Below, piece after piece: positions 28,065-37,689 of a DNA stretch of 64,000 nt; positions within the stretch are counted from its first letter, which is position 1; each line of letters opens with the position of its first letter. This stretch comes from Alteromonas sp. KC3 (GTDB lineage Bacteria > Pseudomonadota > Gammaproteobacteria > Enterobacterales > Alteromonadaceae): NCBI RefSeq assembly GCF_016756315.1, contig NZ_AP024235.1, positions 3,782,001 through 3,846,000 on the forward strand, read 5' to 3'. The position numbers and the translations under genes are program-made. Below the pieces are notes generated by a model. That model did no database searches. It saw only the letters and a program-made list of their open reading frames with translations, and was not told the origin of the DNA.

Positions 28065-28083
28065 AATTAATGTAGTATTAATT
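28065..28083. promoter_or_regulatory. Palindrome in the divergent promoter before the HTH regulator
   Basis: AATTAAT and ATTAATT form a perfect inverted repeat around GTAGT, 28 nt before the regulator start and 87 nt before the DUF2145 operon. It is a candidate operator, though AT-rich sequence makes chance more likely. Confidence 0.5.
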
Positions 28084-28111
28084 TACACCAAGAGTATAAA
28101 TATTTAATACC

Positions 28112-28846
28112 ATGAGCCAGATTAGTCTGATCTACGACACGCTTAAACAATGTTTGCGAGAGCAGCGAATAACCTACAAGCAGCTTGCACAAACACTCAA
28201 TGTCAGTGAAGCCAGTGTAAAGCGTAATTTTTCACTTCAGGCCTTCACATTGGAAAAGCTCGAGCAAATTTGTGAATGTTTGCACCTATCATTGAGTGAG
28301 CTCTTTCAGTTGTCGCAAAAGCAGCAAGAAAAGATATCTCAACTCTCTGAAGAGCAAGAGCTCAAACTGCTGGCTAACCCTAAGTTATTGTTAGCTGCGG
28401 TATGCGTAAGAGATGGATGGCGGTTTGATGAAATTATTAGCCACTACAACATTGAAGAAGTTGAAGGTATTAAACTAATGACAACGCTTGATAAACTCAA
28501 ACTCATTGAGCTACTGCCCAACAACCGTTACAAGTTGCTCATTGCGCAAGATTTTAGATGGATACCAGGTGGGCCGTTGGCGAAATTTATGGAAAATGAG
28601 GTGATGGTGAAATTCATGGCCCCAAAAAAGAATGAACCATGGATGTTTCGCTCATATCTTCGCGGTCGCTACTCTCCATCCTCAGTAGCCATTATTCAGC
28701 GCCGATTGGAACAGTTACGCCAAGAAGCGGCCAAGCTAAGTAGCGAAGACAACGCTCTTCCTATTGAAGAGCGTCAGCATATAGGCTTACTCATGGCAAT
28801 GCGGCCTTGGGAGCCTTCGCTTTTTGAGAACATGCGGCGTAGTTAA
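28112..28846 (+). CDS. Cro/C1-type helix-turn-helix regulator
   Basis: A 244-residue cytosolic regulator. The helix-turn-helix is at about residues 18-40 (ITYKQLAQTLNVSEASVKRN), followed by the fourth helix of an XRE fold (FTLEKLEQICECLHLSLSEL). The remaining 180 residues are a helical domain with a middle part (MTTLDKLKLIELLPNNRYKL) that reads like a winged helix; there is no known ligand domain. It is divergent from the small-protein/DUF2145/YiaAB operon, the likely target. No RBS is visible before the ATG. Confidence 0.85.
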   Translation: MSQISLIYDTLKQCLREQRITYKQLAQTLNVSEASVKRNFSLQAFTLEKLEQICECLHLSLSELFQLSQKQQEKISQLSEEQELKLLANPKLLLAAVCVRDGWRFDEIISHYNIEEVEGIKLMTTLDKLKLIELLPNNRYKLLIAQDFRWIPGGPLAKFMENEVMVKFMAPKKNEPWMFRSYLRGRYSPSSVAIIQRRLEQLRQEAAKLSSEDNALPIEERQHIGLLMAMRPWEPSLFENMRRS

Positions 28847-28945
28847 AGGTTGCGATAAGCCACAATACTTCATGGACAATGTCAGTGTATTACGTGTTTC
28901 GTGATAAACTTTGCTTTTAGATTCACAACAAAGCAGCATTTAATA

Positions 28946-29164
28946 ATGGATCAGCAACCTAACAACCCGTTACACGGGGTTACCTTAGAAAAGATAGTAA
29001 CTCAACTGCAGGAACGCTATGGTTGGGAGGGCTTGTATTACCGAATAAAAATAAATTGCTTTAACAATGACCCTTCAGTGAAATCATCACTAAAGTTTTT
29101 ACGAAAAACACAGTGGGCAAGAGACAAAGTAGAGCAACTTTATATTCAAACTTTCACTAACTAA
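28946..29164 (+). CDS. VF530-family (DUF2132) small DNA-binding protein
   Basis: A 72-residue protein with the signature [20 protein letters not shown], then [20 protein letters not shown], ending in a helix (KVEQLYI). The frame is open from 28901, but the family begins close to [10 protein letters not shown], so ATG 28946 was used. The family is annotated as DNA-binding from structural work; its targets are unknown. It stands alone after the HTH regulator, converging on the MBL gene. Confidence 0.87.
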   Translation: MDQQPNNPLHGVTLEKIVTQLQERYGWEGLYYRIKINCFNNDPSVKSSLKFLRKTQWARDKVEQLYIQTFTN

Positions 29165-29169
29165 TTATC

Positions 29170-29208
29170 GAGCGTGCTGCATTTTCGGTTTGGAAAAGCA
29201 ACACGCTC
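29170..29208. repeat. Hairpin between convergent genes, related to 22745-22791
   Basis: GAGCGTG pairs with CACGCTC; inside, TGC/GCA and TTTTC/GAAAA continue the stem with single mismatches. No U-run follows. The arms GCGTGCTGCA and GCAACACGC echo those at 22745-22791. Confidence 0.62.
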
Positions 29209-29257
29209 CAATGCGTGGAATGAACCTGCTCACCCCACTAGGTTCCTTGATGGCTAC

Positions 29258-30133
29258 TTAAGCATCGGTATACAAAGTAGTTATCCATTTCTCTTCACTA
29301 ATGAAGTTCCAACTCCAGTCAGCCCATTTGTCGTCTAAGCCCATCGCTTTGACCTCTTCGAGAGATTTGCCATCTTGCTTGAGTGATTTAACGTAGCTGA
29401 ACGTTTCGCTGATCATATTCAAAAAGGTGGTGTATTCCTTCTTGTTACTCAATTTACCATGACCAGGAATAATAACCGTATCGTCATCAATTTTATTAAG
29501 TAAGTGCTGCACAGATTCCATATATCCCTCGACGTTACCACCCGCGCCTTGGTCAATATAAGGAAACATACCGTTAAAGAATAAATCGCCAGTGTGTAGT
29601 ACGTCAGGCTGTTCAAACCACACAACGCTATCACCATCAGTATGCCCAACTGGCAGGTGCATCACGTGAACCGTTTCACCGTTGAAGTAAATTTTGATGC
29701 CATCATCATAGGTTACTGTTGGCAGTGCTTCAGGTTTTACTTTTTCATCACTTGCCAAGCGTACACGAACATTCTCGTGCGCAAAAATGGTTGCGCCCTT
29801 GTGACTATGGAAAAACGCATTAGAGCCCGTGTGATCACCATGGTAGTGTGTATTGATTACATATTTAGGCTTGTCGCTGCCCAGTTCACCTAATGCAGCT
29901 GCAATTTTTTCAGCCAAAGGCGCGAATTGATCATCAATAATAAGTACGCCATCTTCACCAGCAGAAACACCAATATTTCCCCCCATACCAGTAAGCATAT
30001 GTACAGCCCCTCTTACTTCAGTGGCTTTAACTTCAACATCAGCGAACCTATCTTGGGCGAAAGCTAGATTCAAAGGAGATATGGCCACCAATGCCGCCAA
30101 TATGAGAGATCGTGAACGAATTGCACAGTGCAT
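29258..30133 (-). CDS. Exported metallo-beta-lactamase-fold hydrolase
   Basis: A 291-residue zinc hydrolase with a signal peptide (ending LAFAQD). Metal ligands are HYHGDH (HxHxDH), His in LPVGHTDGDS, Asp in LHTGDLFFNG and His in IPGHGKLS. It is closest in pattern to the secreted subclass that includes PqqB-relay and quinoprotein-associated hydrolases and some B-class lactamase relatives; no activity can be assigned. The gene stands alone; the 73-nt gap to the DUF1653 gene has only a weak stem. Confidence 0.86.
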   Translation of the reverse strand: MHCAIRSRSLILAALVAISPLNLAFAQDRFADVEVKATEVRGAVHMLTGMGGNIGVSAGEDGVLIIDDQFAPLAEKIAAALGELGSDKPKYVINTHYHGDHTGSNAFFHSHKGATIFAHENVRVRLASDEKVKPEALPTVTYDDGIKIYFNGETVHVMHLPVGHTDGDSVVWFEQPDVLHTGDLFFNGMFPYIDQGAGGNVEGYMESVQHLLNKIDDDTVIIPGHGKLSNKKEYTTFLNMISETFSYVKSLKQDGKSLEEVKAMGLDDKWADWSWNFISEEKWITTLYTDA

Positions 30134-30206
30134 GAGTTATTCCTTGTGTTATGGGCGTATTATTATTCTTAAATAAGACCTTCTACACTATGACCTAATT
30201 TCAAAA

Positions 30207-30455
30207 TTAGATCATTTTTTCGTCATTAGGTATATCTCCCACGTAGGCAAACCGCGGCAATGTTTTACCATCTCGGTCAACCGTTTCAATAAACATGTCC
30301 AGCGGCCTTACCCACAATGCACGTTCACCATAGCAGGGTCTATAAACAACAAGTTTAGTTTCATCCTCAGAATGCGTGGCAACCTCGTATACATCGTACA
30401 AATTACCTTTATAGTGTCTATAGCGGCCTGGCGTAATTAACTGTGTGTGATTCAT
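30207..30455 (-). CDS. DUF1653 protein
   Basis: An 82-residue protein with the DUF1653 signature: PGRYRHYKGNLYDVYEVATH, then VVYRPCYGERALWVRPLDMF. The frame is open to 30542, but that would overlap the end of dinB and add residues absent from the family, so ATG 30455 was chosen. These small SH3-like proteins have no established role. It lies 31 nt after dinB and is probably read with it. Confidence 0.87.
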   Translation of the reverse strand: MNHTQLITPGRYRHYKGNLYDVYEVATHSEDETKLVVYRPCYGERALWVRPLDMFIETVDRDGKTLPRFAYVGDIPNDEKMI

Positions 30456-30486
30456 TTTAGAGCCCAATAAATAGTTGTTAGTATGC

Positions 30487-31557
30487 TTAGAGATCAAAAG
30501 GCAATGTAAGTTGCTGTGTCGAGTGCTGTGCGGCAAGTCCAATATGAAGACCCACTAAGCGGATCCCGCGTCCATTAGCCCGTTCAAACGCTTCTTCCAT
30601 CAACTCATGAAAGTAACGCTCATTAAGCGATGCTTGACGATGTTCTACTGTCGTCAATTGAAAGTCGTTAAATTTTAGCTTTACGCCTTGAGTTCGCAAA
30701 CGTACGGGTTTGCCAGTGCGTTTGCTGTGATTTTCCATACGCTGCTCAAGCTTTTCAAGTAAATGAGGTAAATAGGCCTTACACTGCTCTAACGTGTGGA
30801 TATCCTCGCTCAAGGTACGCTCTACGCCTATCGATTTTCGCTCTCTTGACACCGACAACTCGCGATCATCAATGCCATGTGCACGTTCCCACAACACACT
30901 ACCAAACTTACCTAGTTCTTTCTGAATGCGCTCAAAAGGATACTGCCTGACATCGTTGCAGGTGGTCAGACCGAGCCTTTGAAGTTTTTGCATAGTGACT
31001 TTGCCCACACCGGGGATCTTTTTAAGCGGCATTTCACGAACGAACTCATCAAGCTTTTCAGGAGTTATCACACAAATTCCATCAGGCTTGTTTTCATCAC
31101 TGGCAACCTTTGCAACGAACTTGCAAGGCGCTATCCCCGCAGAGGCGGTAAGTCCCAACTCACTCTTAATACGTGCTCTTATCTCCTCTGCCATCAACGT
31201 GGCACTACCACCACAAAACTGACTGTTAGTAACATCAAGATAGGCTTCATCTAGAGATAGTGGCTCTATTAGGTCTGTGTAGTCGGCAAAAATCTTTCGT
31301 ATTTTCTGTGACTCATTGGCGTAGACCTCCATTCGTCCCTTTACCAAAGTAAGGTTTGGGCACAATTTCATGGCATAAGCCGTGGCCATAGCAGAGCGCA
31401 CACCAAATTTACGTGCGGGGTAGTTGCAGGTAGAGATAACACCGCGCCTGTCGGAGCTCCCCCCAATGGCGATGGGAATATCACGCAGCGCTGGGTTATC
31501 GCGCATTTCAACTGCGGCATAAAAACAATCCATGTCGACGTGGATAATTTTTCGCAT
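30487..31557 (-). CDS. dinB: DNA polymerase IV (translesion, SOS-induced)
   Basis: Y-family polymerase of 356 residues. The metal-binding carboxylates are Asp in [12 protein letters not shown] and the Asp-Glu in SLDEAYLDV; the steric-gate Phe is in CFYAA. The thumb has the helix-hairpin-helix [12 protein letters not shown], and the C-terminus ends QLTLPFDL, a beta-clamp-binding motif of QLxLPF type. A near-consensus LexA box lies 35 nt before the ATG, so SOS control is expected. The gene is followed by DUF1653. Confidence 0.96.
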   Translation of the reverse strand: MRKIIHVDMDCFYAAVEMRDNPALRDIPIAIGGSSDRRGVISTCNYPARKFGVRSAMATAYAMKLCPNLTLVKGRMEVYANESQKIRKIFADYTDLIEPLSLDEAYLDVTNSQFCGGSATLMAEEIRARIKSELGLTASAGIAPCKFVAKVASDENKPDGICVITPEKLDEFVREMPLKKIPGVGKVTMQKLQRLGLTTCNDVRQYPFERIQKELGKFGSVLWERAHGIDDRELSVSRERKSIGVERTLSEDIHTLEQCKAYLPHLLEKLEQRMENHSKRTGKPVRLRTQGVKLKFNDFQLTTVEHRQASLNERYFHELMEEAFERANGRGIRLVGLHIGLAAQHSTQQLTLPFDL

Positions 31558-31591
31558 AACCCGCCTTTGCTATTAACGCCATATTGCGTAA

Positions 31592-31611
31592 AACTGTACA
31601 AATAGACAGTA
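31592..31611 (-). promoter_or_regulatory. LexA (SOS) box upstream of dinB
   Basis: AACTGTACAAATAGACAGTA contains CTGT-N8-ACAG, the core of the gammaproteobacterial LexA site, with good flanks. On the minus strand a TATACT -10-like element overlaps it. The rest of 31558-31749 holds no convincing gene. Confidence 0.9.
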
Positions 31612-31749
31612 TATTATTAAAGCCGTTAAATTACACTATCAAAGCAATAATAAGCATATCATTGTGTTTAGACGGCATAGTTATGGAATTAGAGTTGTTC
31701 GAGCAATTCATCAATCGAAGAACGTTGCACAGCATATTTAGTCGAGATC

Positions 31750-31785
31750 AAAAAAGCGCCGTTTAAAACATCAAACAGCGCTTTT
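31750..31785 (-). terminator. Terminator after nqrM
   Basis: On the minus strand AAAAGCGC-T-GTTT pairs with AAAC-G-GCGCTTTT (one mismatch) and ends in a T-run. It closes the apbE-nqrM unit. Confidence 0.85.
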
Positions 31786-31812
31786 AAATAGTAGTTTAGA
31801 TTGCTAAGAACG

Positions 31813-32046
31813 TTACAAAATTTGATTTTGCTTCCATTCGTTTAGCTTTTTCTGACGCGCTTCTTCTTTTTCCATACGCATCTTTTTGCGATCGCATGGT
31901 TCAGGGCAATCACATGCCTTTTCTATACCAAGCGCGCCAAGGCCACCGCAGCTTCCAGAAATAGATTTCTTCTGTACCAAGTAACCTACCGCCATGGCTA
32001 AAACCATGGCAAGAAAGAAACCAAACGCAAGAATGAATGTAGACAT
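31813..32046 (-). CDS. nqrM: Na+-NQR maturation factor NqrM
   Basis: A 77-residue protein needed for assembly of Na+-NQR, probably for delivering iron to the membrane Fe site between NqrD and NqrE (established for the family in Vibrio). It has one N-terminal membrane helix (ILAFGFFLAMVLAMAVGYL) and four cysteines in the family order: SGSCGGLGALGI, then CDCPEPCDRKK. The basic, charged tail is cytosolic. It starts 9 nt after apbE and is followed by a terminator. Confidence 0.94.
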   Translation of the reverse strand: MSTFILAFGFFLAMVLAMAVGYLVQKKSISGSCGGLGALGIEKACDCPEPCDRKKMRMEKEEARQKKLNEWKQNQIL

Positions 32047-32055
32047 TGCTACCCC

Positions 32056-33096
32056 CTAATTATGAACTGTCACCAGTTTATCAAATTCTGGCGATGCGTA
32101 CTCGTCAAAACCTTCAGATGTGCGACGAATGAGAAATACCGCAAGTTGTTCTTGCTCTGCTACCGCAATAGCCTGTTCCCATCCCATCACGTTAAATGCA
32201 GTGGCAAGCCCATCTGCTGTCATTGACGAAGGATGAACCACAGTCACCGACACTAAGTTGTGTGAAATAGGCGAACCCGTCGTTGGATCGATCAAATGCG
32301 AATAGCGCTTTCCATCTTCTTCGTAATAGTTACGATAATCGCCCGATGTCGCTACTGCATTAGTCCCAATAGACACAACTTTTTGCACCGCACGTTCAGT
32401 AGTAACCGGCTTTTCTATTGCTATAAGCCATTCACTTCCATCACCACGCTCGCCGCGTACGCGCATTTCTCCGCCTATCTCAACAAGGTAGTCTTCAATA
32501 CCACGTTGTTCCAATATTTCAGCAACTTCGTCAACACCAAAGCCCTTAGCAATGGTCGATAGGTCGACGTAAAGCATAGGGTGTGACTTCTTAAGACCGG
32601 TTGGCGTGGTAGAAAGTTTCGCATAGCCCACATAATCTGCTATCTCGTCAATATCAGCTTGTGTAGGCACCTTTTCAGGCCGCTTTGTAGGGCCAAAACC
32701 CCACAAATTGACTAAAGGTCCAACGGTAACATCAAGAACGCCGCCACTTAAACGAGCAAGGCGTAGCGCTTCGTTCACTACCACCAATGTATCTGGCGAT
32801 ACTGCAAAATTATCGGTATAGCGATATTGATTAAAGCGAGACAGCTCTGACGTTGGATCATACGTAGACATCATTTTGTTCACGTCCACCAAGCGCGCAT
32901 CTATTTCAGCTTGCAGTGCATTGGCATCTACGCCGTCTGTCTCTTTTTCATCAACAAGGTATTTAACGTTATAGGTTGTCCCCATTGTATGCCCTTGCAG
33001 ATGCACCACTGGGCGCTGCTCATCACTGCAGCTGGCAAGCAACAAGATACCAATAGCGACTACTGCCAAAAAAATTCGCAAAGCAAATCGAACCAC
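32056..33096 (-). CDS. apbE: FAD:protein FMN transferase ApbE
   Basis: Periplasmic lipoprotein that attaches FMN through a phosphodiester to Thr of NqrB and NqrC. The 346 residues start with a lipoprotein signal (LLLASC, lipidated Cys23). Family motifs are MGTTYNVKY, the FAD-binding VGPLVNLWGFGP, DLSTIAKGFGVDEVA, EIGGEMRVRG, ATSGDYRNYY and HLIDPTTGSPI, with the Mg-binding Asp/Thr near TADGLATAF. GTG 33096 has AAGGAC in front. It lies after the nqrF terminator, so the pair apbE-nqrM probably has its own promoter in the 126-nt gap. Confidence 0.95.
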   Translation of the reverse strand: MVRFALRIFLAVVAIGILLLASCSDEQRPVVHLQGHTMGTTYNVKYLVDEKETDGVDANALQAEIDARLVDVNKMMSTYDPTSELSRFNQYRYTDNFAVSPDTLVVVNEALRLARLSGGVLDVTVGPLVNLWGFGPTKRPEKVPTQADIDEIADYVGYAKLSTTPTGLKKSHPMLYVDLSTIAKGFGVDEVAEILEQRGIEDYLVEIGGEMRVRGERGDGSEWLIAIEKPVTTERAVQKVVSIGTNAVATSGDYRNYYEEDGKRYSHLIDPTTGSPISHNLVSVTVVHPSSMTADGLATAFNVMGWEQAIAVAEQEQLAVFLIRRTSEGFDEYASPEFDKLVTVHN

Positions 33097-33165
33097 GTTG
33101 TTGTCCTTAATTCATTTCCATACAGCTTAGACCCTACCCTTATGGGGCTTTGGATCAACTTGAAT

Positions 33166-33189
33166 AAAAAAGGGGCTTGCGCCCCTTTT
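33166..33189 (-). terminator. Terminator closing the nqr operon
   Basis: On the minus strand AAAAGGGGC pairs with GCCCCTTTT around a 4-nt loop, followed by T residues. Confidence 0.92.
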
Positions 33190-33222
33190 AAATATTCTTA
33201 ATTGCTAGTTGTAAGCAGTATA

Positions 33223-34455
33223 TTAACCACCAAAGTCATCTAGCATGATGTTTTCGTCTTCAACACCTAAATCTTTAAGCATGTTGATAACGGCTGCGTT
33301 CATCATAGGTGGTCCACACATGTAGAACTCACAGTCTTCTGGCGCAGGGTGATCTTTCAAGTAGTTCTCTAGAAGAACTTGGTGAATAAACCCTGTATAG
33401 CCTTCCCAGTTGTCCTCTGGCTGAGGATCTGAAAGTGCTACATGCCATTCAAAGTTATCATTCTCTGCTGCTAGTTCATCGAAATCTTCTACGTAGAACA
33501 TTTCGCGAAGTGAACGAGCACCGTACCAGAAGCTGATCTTACGGTCAGACTTAAGACGACGAAGTTGATCGAAAATATGTGAACGCATTGGCGCCATACC
33601 TGCACCACCACCAACGAATACCATTTCTGCATCAGTGTCTTTCGCGAAGAATTCACCAAATGGACCAGAGATAGTCGCTTTATCACCTTCTTTCAGGCTC
33701 CAGATGTACGATGACATCTTACCTGCAGGCAGGCTTAGGTTATTAGGCGGCGGCGTAGCGATACGCACGTTCAGCATGATAATGCCTTCTTCTTCTGGGT
33801 AGTTCGCCATTGAGTATGCACGAATTGTTTCTTCGTCAACTTTAGACTCAATATCAAAGAAGCCGAAACGCTCCCAGTCGCCACGATATTCTTCAGGAAT
33901 ATCGAACTCTTTGTACTTAACGTGGTGCGCAGGCGCTTCAATTTGAATGTAACCACCCGCACGGAATGGAACGCTCTCGCCATTTGGAATTTTAAGCTTA
34001 AGTTCTTTGATGAACGTTGCTTTGTTATCGTTAGAGATAACTTCACAATCCCACTTCTTAACACCAAATACAGACTCTTCAAGTTCGATTTCCATGTCTT
34101 GCTTAACGGCAACCTGACATGAAAGACGACAACCTTCGCGTGCTTCACCTTTAGTGATGTGGTCAAGCTCTGTAGGTAGAATCTCACCACCACCAGAATG
34201 TACGTCTACACGACACTGACCACATGAACCACCGCCACCACATGCTGATGATACGAAGAAACCTGCGTCTGCTAGTGCACCTAGTAGCTTGCCACCCGGT
34301 GCAGTTTTAATTGCTTTGTCTGGGTCACCATTAATAGTGATAGTTACATCACCAGTTGGTACCAGCTTAGACTTAGCAAACATGATTATAAATACTAGCG
34401 CCAATACAATGGCAATGAACATGCCGACGCCAAGAAATATTTCTACATTATTCAT
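33223..34455 (-). CDS. nqrF: Na+-NQR subunit F, NADH dehydrogenase
   Basis: Entry point for electrons from NADH. The 410 residues contain an N-terminal membrane helix, a 2Fe-2S ferredoxin domain with Cys72, Cys78, Cys81 and Cys113 ([12 protein letters not shown] then RLSCQ), the FAD domain (RAYSMANYP, with the flavin RxYS motif), and an NADH-binding domain ([14 protein letters not shown], then [12 protein letters not shown]). It ends LDDFGG as usual. Complete, with all cofactor ligands visible. Last gene of the operon, followed by a terminator. Confidence 0.97.
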   Translation of the reverse strand: MNNVEIFLGVGMFIAIVLALVFIIMFAKSKLVPTGDVTITINGDPDKAIKTAPGGKLLGALADAGFFVSSACGGGGSCGQCRVDVHSGGGEILPTELDHITKGEAREGCRLSCQVAVKQDMEIELEESVFGVKKWDCEVISNDNKATFIKELKLKIPNGESVPFRAGGYIQIEAPAHHVKYKEFDIPEEYRGDWERFGFFDIESKVDEETIRAYSMANYPEEEGIIMLNVRIATPPPNNLSLPAGKMSSYIWSLKEGDKATISGPFGEFFAKDTDAEMVFVGGGAGMAPMRSHIFDQLRRLKSDRKISFWYGARSLREMFYVEDFDELAAENDNFEWHVALSDPQPEDNWEGYTGFIHQVLLENYLKDHPAPEDCEFYMCGPPMMNAAVINMLKDLGVEDENIMLDDFGG

Positions 34456-34474
34456 TTAGATGCTCCCGAGCTTA

Positions 34475-35083
34475 TTACAGCTGAATACCAGTGAAAGACT
34501 GGAAGCCAAGGGCCATTAGACCCGCGATCATGAATACAGAACCCAGACCACGAACACCATCAGGCATATCGGCATACTTCAGTTTTTCACGTACTGCCGC
34601 TAGCAATACAATTGCTAGTGCCCAGCCCATACCACTACCTACGCCGTATACGATGCTTTCAGTAAAGTTGTATTCACGTTGAACCGCAAACGCTACACCA
34701 CCGAAGATCGCACAGTTAACAGTAATTAGCGGAAGGAAGATACCTAGTGCGTTATAAAGCGCAGGGAAGAACTTATCTAAGCTCATCTCTAGAATCTGTA
34801 CCAATGCCGCAATAACACCGATAAACGTTAGGAAGTTTAGGAAGCTTAAGTCAGCTTCTGGGAAACCTGCCCACGCAAGCGCGCCTGGAGCAAGGATGTT
34901 TACATAAATAACTTGGTTAACCGGTACAGAGATACCTAGTACCACGATAACGGCAACACCAAGGCCCATAGCAGTTTTAACTTTCTTAGATACCGCAAGG
35001 AAGGTACACATACCCAAGAATAGTGACAACGCCATGTTCTCAACGAAGATTGAGCGAACAAATAACGACAAATAATGTTCCAT
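34475..35083 (-). CDS. nqrE: Na+-NQR subunit E
   Basis: A 202-residue membrane protein with six helices that, with NqrD, holds the intramembrane iron centre and helps form the sodium path. The cysteine in helix 1 region (LGMCTFLAV) and that in [11 protein letters not shown] are the expected Fe ligands. Start and end ([20 protein letters not shown] and SFTGIQL) match the family. It lies 3 nt after nqrD and 19 nt before nqrF. Confidence 0.96.
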   Translation of the reverse strand: MEHYLSLFVRSIFVENMALSLFLGMCTFLAVSKKVKTAMGLGVAVIVVLGISVPVNQVIYVNILAPGALAWAGFPEADLSFLNFLTFIGVIAALVQILEMSLDKFFPALYNALGIFLPLITVNCAIFGGVAFAVQREYNFTESIVYGVGSGMGWALAIVLLAAVREKLKYADMPDGVRGLGSVFMIAGLMALGFQSFTGIQL

Positions 35084-35086
35084 GAC

Positions 35087-35719
35087 TTACTCCTTAGGCT
35101 CAACTTGCTCTGGACGGATAGTACGGATAAACCAAATCATACCGCCGATTAAGAAGAATGAGCTGAATGGTAGGATTAACAAACCGTTACCCTGATACCA
35201 ACCACCGTTTTGAACCAGTGGAAGAATTTCGAAACCTAAGATAGTACCGAAACCAAATAGCTCTTTAATTGTACCGATAACAATTAGAATGAAAGAGTAA
35301 CCCAAGCCGTTACCAATACCATCAAGGAAGCTCATCAGAGGTGGGCTCTTCATGGCATAGGCTTCTGCACGACCCATTACGATACAGTTCGTGATAATCA
35401 GACCAACGAATACCGACAGCTGCTTCGATATTTCATATGAATAGGCTTTCAGAATTTGGTCAACAACGATTACCAACGACGCAATGATGGTCATCTGGAT
35501 AATAATTCGAACGCTAGATGGAATCTGGTTACGAATTAATGAAATAAACAAGTTTGAGAACGCTACAACGCTCGTAAGCGCAAGCGACATTACCAAAGCT
35601 GTTTCCAACTTGGTTGTAATAGCAAGTGCTGAACAAATCCCTAGTACCTGAAGGGCGATCGGGTTGTTGTCCAGAATTGGCCCAAAGAGGGCCTTTTTCA
35701 TTTCTTTAGTATCTGCCAT
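35087..35719 (-). CDS. nqrD: Na+-NQR subunit D
   Basis: A 210-residue membrane protein, inverted-topology partner of NqrE. Its Fe-binding cysteines are in [11 protein letters not shown] and [12 protein letters not shown]. About six helices, length normal. It starts 10 nt after nqrC and ends 3 nt before nqrE. Confidence 0.96.
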   Translation of the reverse strand: MADTKEMKKALFGPILDNNPIALQVLGICSALAITTKLETALVMSLALTSVVAFSNLFISLIRNQIPSSVRIIIQMTIIASLVIVVDQILKAYSYEISKQLSVFVGLIITNCIVMGRAEAYAMKSPPLMSFLDGIGNGLGYSFILIVIGTIKELFGFGTILGFEILPLVQNGGWYQGNGLLILPFSSFFLIGGMIWFIRTIRPEQVEPKE

Positions 35720-35729
35720 GAGACTTCCC

Positions 35730-36494
35730 TTATGAACGCCATGCTTGGTTCTTCAGGAATTGGCCGAAGCCTTGCTCGCCTACCCAGTAACGTACTGTGT
35801 TTTCAACACCGTTGCTGGTTAGGGTTGCACCTGAAAGCGCATCAATAGTGTGAGGATTGCTAGGGTTAGCATTTTTAACTACACGAATAGCTACTTCGCC
35901 ATTTTCGTACAGTTCCTTGCCGTCCCATTTTGCCTGCCAAGCAGGGTTTTGCACTTCACCACCTAGTCCTGGCGTTTCTTTTTGCTGGTAGTAAATAAGC
36001 TCGCGAACTGTTTGTCCGTCAGCATCTACCGCTAAGAAACCGTACATAAGATCCCAAAGGCCGCTGCCGTGTACAGGAAGAATGATACGAGATACATCAC
36101 CTGCCTCGTCGCGCACTAAGTAAACACTTGCCACGTTAGGGCGACGTTGGAAGCCGACATTGCTGCCTTCTACTTTAGTGCTTGTCTCAGTTACCTTTGC
36201 TGCTTTGTACATATCGTAATCTTGACTCGGCGCTTCTACGAACGCACCGTTGTCTAGGTCTACGTAACGCTGTTCTACTCGCTCGCTGTACGTGCTTTCA
36301 ATTGCGCTATTGCTCATGCCCGTTTCATAAAGGCCAGCAGCAGTTAGGATGTTGCTCTTCTTATCTAGAGCTGCGTTTGTTTGCTGTAAAGAGCGAAGGC
36401 CAACAGCCGCGCCAGAAACAACAATTGAACAAACTAAACATACGGCAACAACAATACCTACCGTTTTGCCTAAAGATTCTTTCTTAGCCGACAC
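35730..36494 (-). CDS. nqrC: Na+-NQR subunit C with covalent FMN
   Basis: A 254-residue protein with one N-terminal membrane helix ([19 protein letters not shown]) and a periplasmic FMN domain. The FMN acceptor is Thr224 in SGATLTS, the ApbE target motif D-x-x-SGAT. Its start overlaps the end of nqrB by 11 nt, which suggests coupled translation of the two flavinylated subunits. Confidence 0.96.
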   Translation of the reverse strand: MSAKKESLGKTVGIVVAVCLVCSIVVSGAAVGLRSLQQTNAALDKKSNILTAAGLYETGMSNSAIESTYSERVEQRYVDLDNGAFVEAPSQDYDMYKAAKVTETSTKVEGSNVGFQRRPNVASVYLVRDEAGDVSRIILPVHGSGLWDLMYGFLAVDADGQTVRELIYYQQKETPGLGGEVQNPAWQAKWDGKELYENGEVAIRVVKNANPSNPHTIDALSGATLTSNGVENTVRYWVGEQGFGQFLKNQAWRS

Positions 36495-37686
36495 GTGCTA
36501 CCCTCCGCTTGATATTGCTTTGTGCGACGAAATAGTCGAACAGTGGCGCCCACAAGTTAGCAAATAGAATTGCTAGCATTACACCTTCAGGGAAGGCTGG
36601 GTTTAGGACGCGGATTAGTACCGTCATGAAACCAATGAAGATACCATAAGCCCACTTACCTTGGTTTGTGAACGACGCAGAAACTGGGTCTGTCGCCATA
36701 AAGAACATACCAAAAGCAAGACCACCAACAACAAAGTGCCAATGTGCAGGCATTGCAAACATAGGGTTAGTATCACTGCCGATTAGGTTTAGCAAGGTTG
36801 CGAAGAACGCCACACCAATCGCCACACCAGCAACAATGCGCCAGCTTGCTATACGCATATACATGATGAACAAACCACCAAGAATAATAGCAAGAGTAGA
36901 CACCTCACCCGCTGAACCTGAGATAGTACCGATGAAGCTGTTCATCCACTGATCCATGTTCGCGTAGTCAAGGTTGCCAGAAGCCGCTTGGCTTAGAGAC
37001 GTTGCACCTGAATAACCATCAGCTGCTACCCATACTTGGTCACCTGAAATTTGCGCTGGATACGCAAAGTAAAGGAATGCACGACCAGATAGTGCTGGGT
37101 TAAGGAAGTTACGACCTGTACCACCGAATACTTCTTTTGCAATTACAACACCAAAAGTAATACCTAGTGCAACTTGCCACAGTGGGATAGTAGCCGGAAG
37201 CGTTAGTGCAAACAGTACCGATGTTACGAAGAAACCTTCGTTAACTTCGTGCTTACGCACAGAAGCGAAAAGTACTTCCCAGAAACCACCTACCGCAAAC
37301 GTAACTGCGTAGATTGGAAGCCAGAAACACGCACCGTAGAAGAACAAGCCCAATGTGCCTGCATTCGTCAAGTCACCACCTAGTGCAGCGAATAAGCCCG
37401 CTTGCCACGTGTCAGGTAGTGTACCTGCACCAGCTGCAATTGCTTCTTGCGCTTGGAAACCGATGTTGTACATACCGAAGAACATAGCTGGGAATGTTGC
37501 CATCCATACCATGATCATGATGCGCTTAAGGTCGATGCTATCACGCACGTGCGTGTTAGCTTTGTTTACTTTACCTGGGGTGTAGAAAATGGTCGCCGCA
37601 GCTTCGTAAAGCGCATACCACTTTTCATGTTTACCACCTGGCTCGAAGTTTGGTTCGATCTTTTCTAAATACGCTTTTAAACCCAT
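36484..37686 (-). CDS. nqrB: Na+-NQR subunit B with covalent FMN
   Basis: A 400-residue membrane protein with about ten helices, central to sodium transport and quinone reduction. The FMN-carrying Thr is in [13 protein letters not shown] ribityl-side glycine ([17 protein letters not shown] region) and the family end [10 protein letters not shown] are present. It starts 3 nt after nqrA and overlaps nqrC by 11 nt. Confidence 0.96.
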   Translation of the reverse strand: MGLKAYLEKIEPNFEPGGKHEKWYALYEAAATIFYTPGKVNKANTHVRDSIDLKRIMIMVWMATFPAMFFGMYNIGFQAQEAIAAGAGTLPDTWQAGLFAALGGDLTNAGTLGLFFYGACFWLPIYAVTFAVGGFWEVLFASVRKHEVNEGFFVTSVLFALTLPATIPLWQVALGITFGVVIAKEVFGGTGRNFLNPALSGRAFLYFAYPAQISGDQVWVAADGYSGATSLSQAASGNLDYANMDQWMNSFIGTISGSAGEVSTLAIILGGLFIMYMRIASWRIVAGVAIGVAFFATLLNLIGSDTNPMFAMPAHWHFVVGGLAFGMFFMATDPVSASFTNQGKWAYGIFIGFMTVLIRVLNPAFPEGVMLAILFANLWAPLFDYFVAQSNIKRRVARVG

Positions 37687-37689
37687 GAC

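Noticed and set aside
31584..31766. 60-residue plus-strand frame upstream of nqrM
   Set aside because: It starts at a non-ATG codon without an RBS, runs through the LexA site and into a terminator, and resembles nothing known.
33771..34193. 140-residue frame in another phase of nqrF
   Set aside because: Low-complexity shadow of nqrF in an alternative reading frame.
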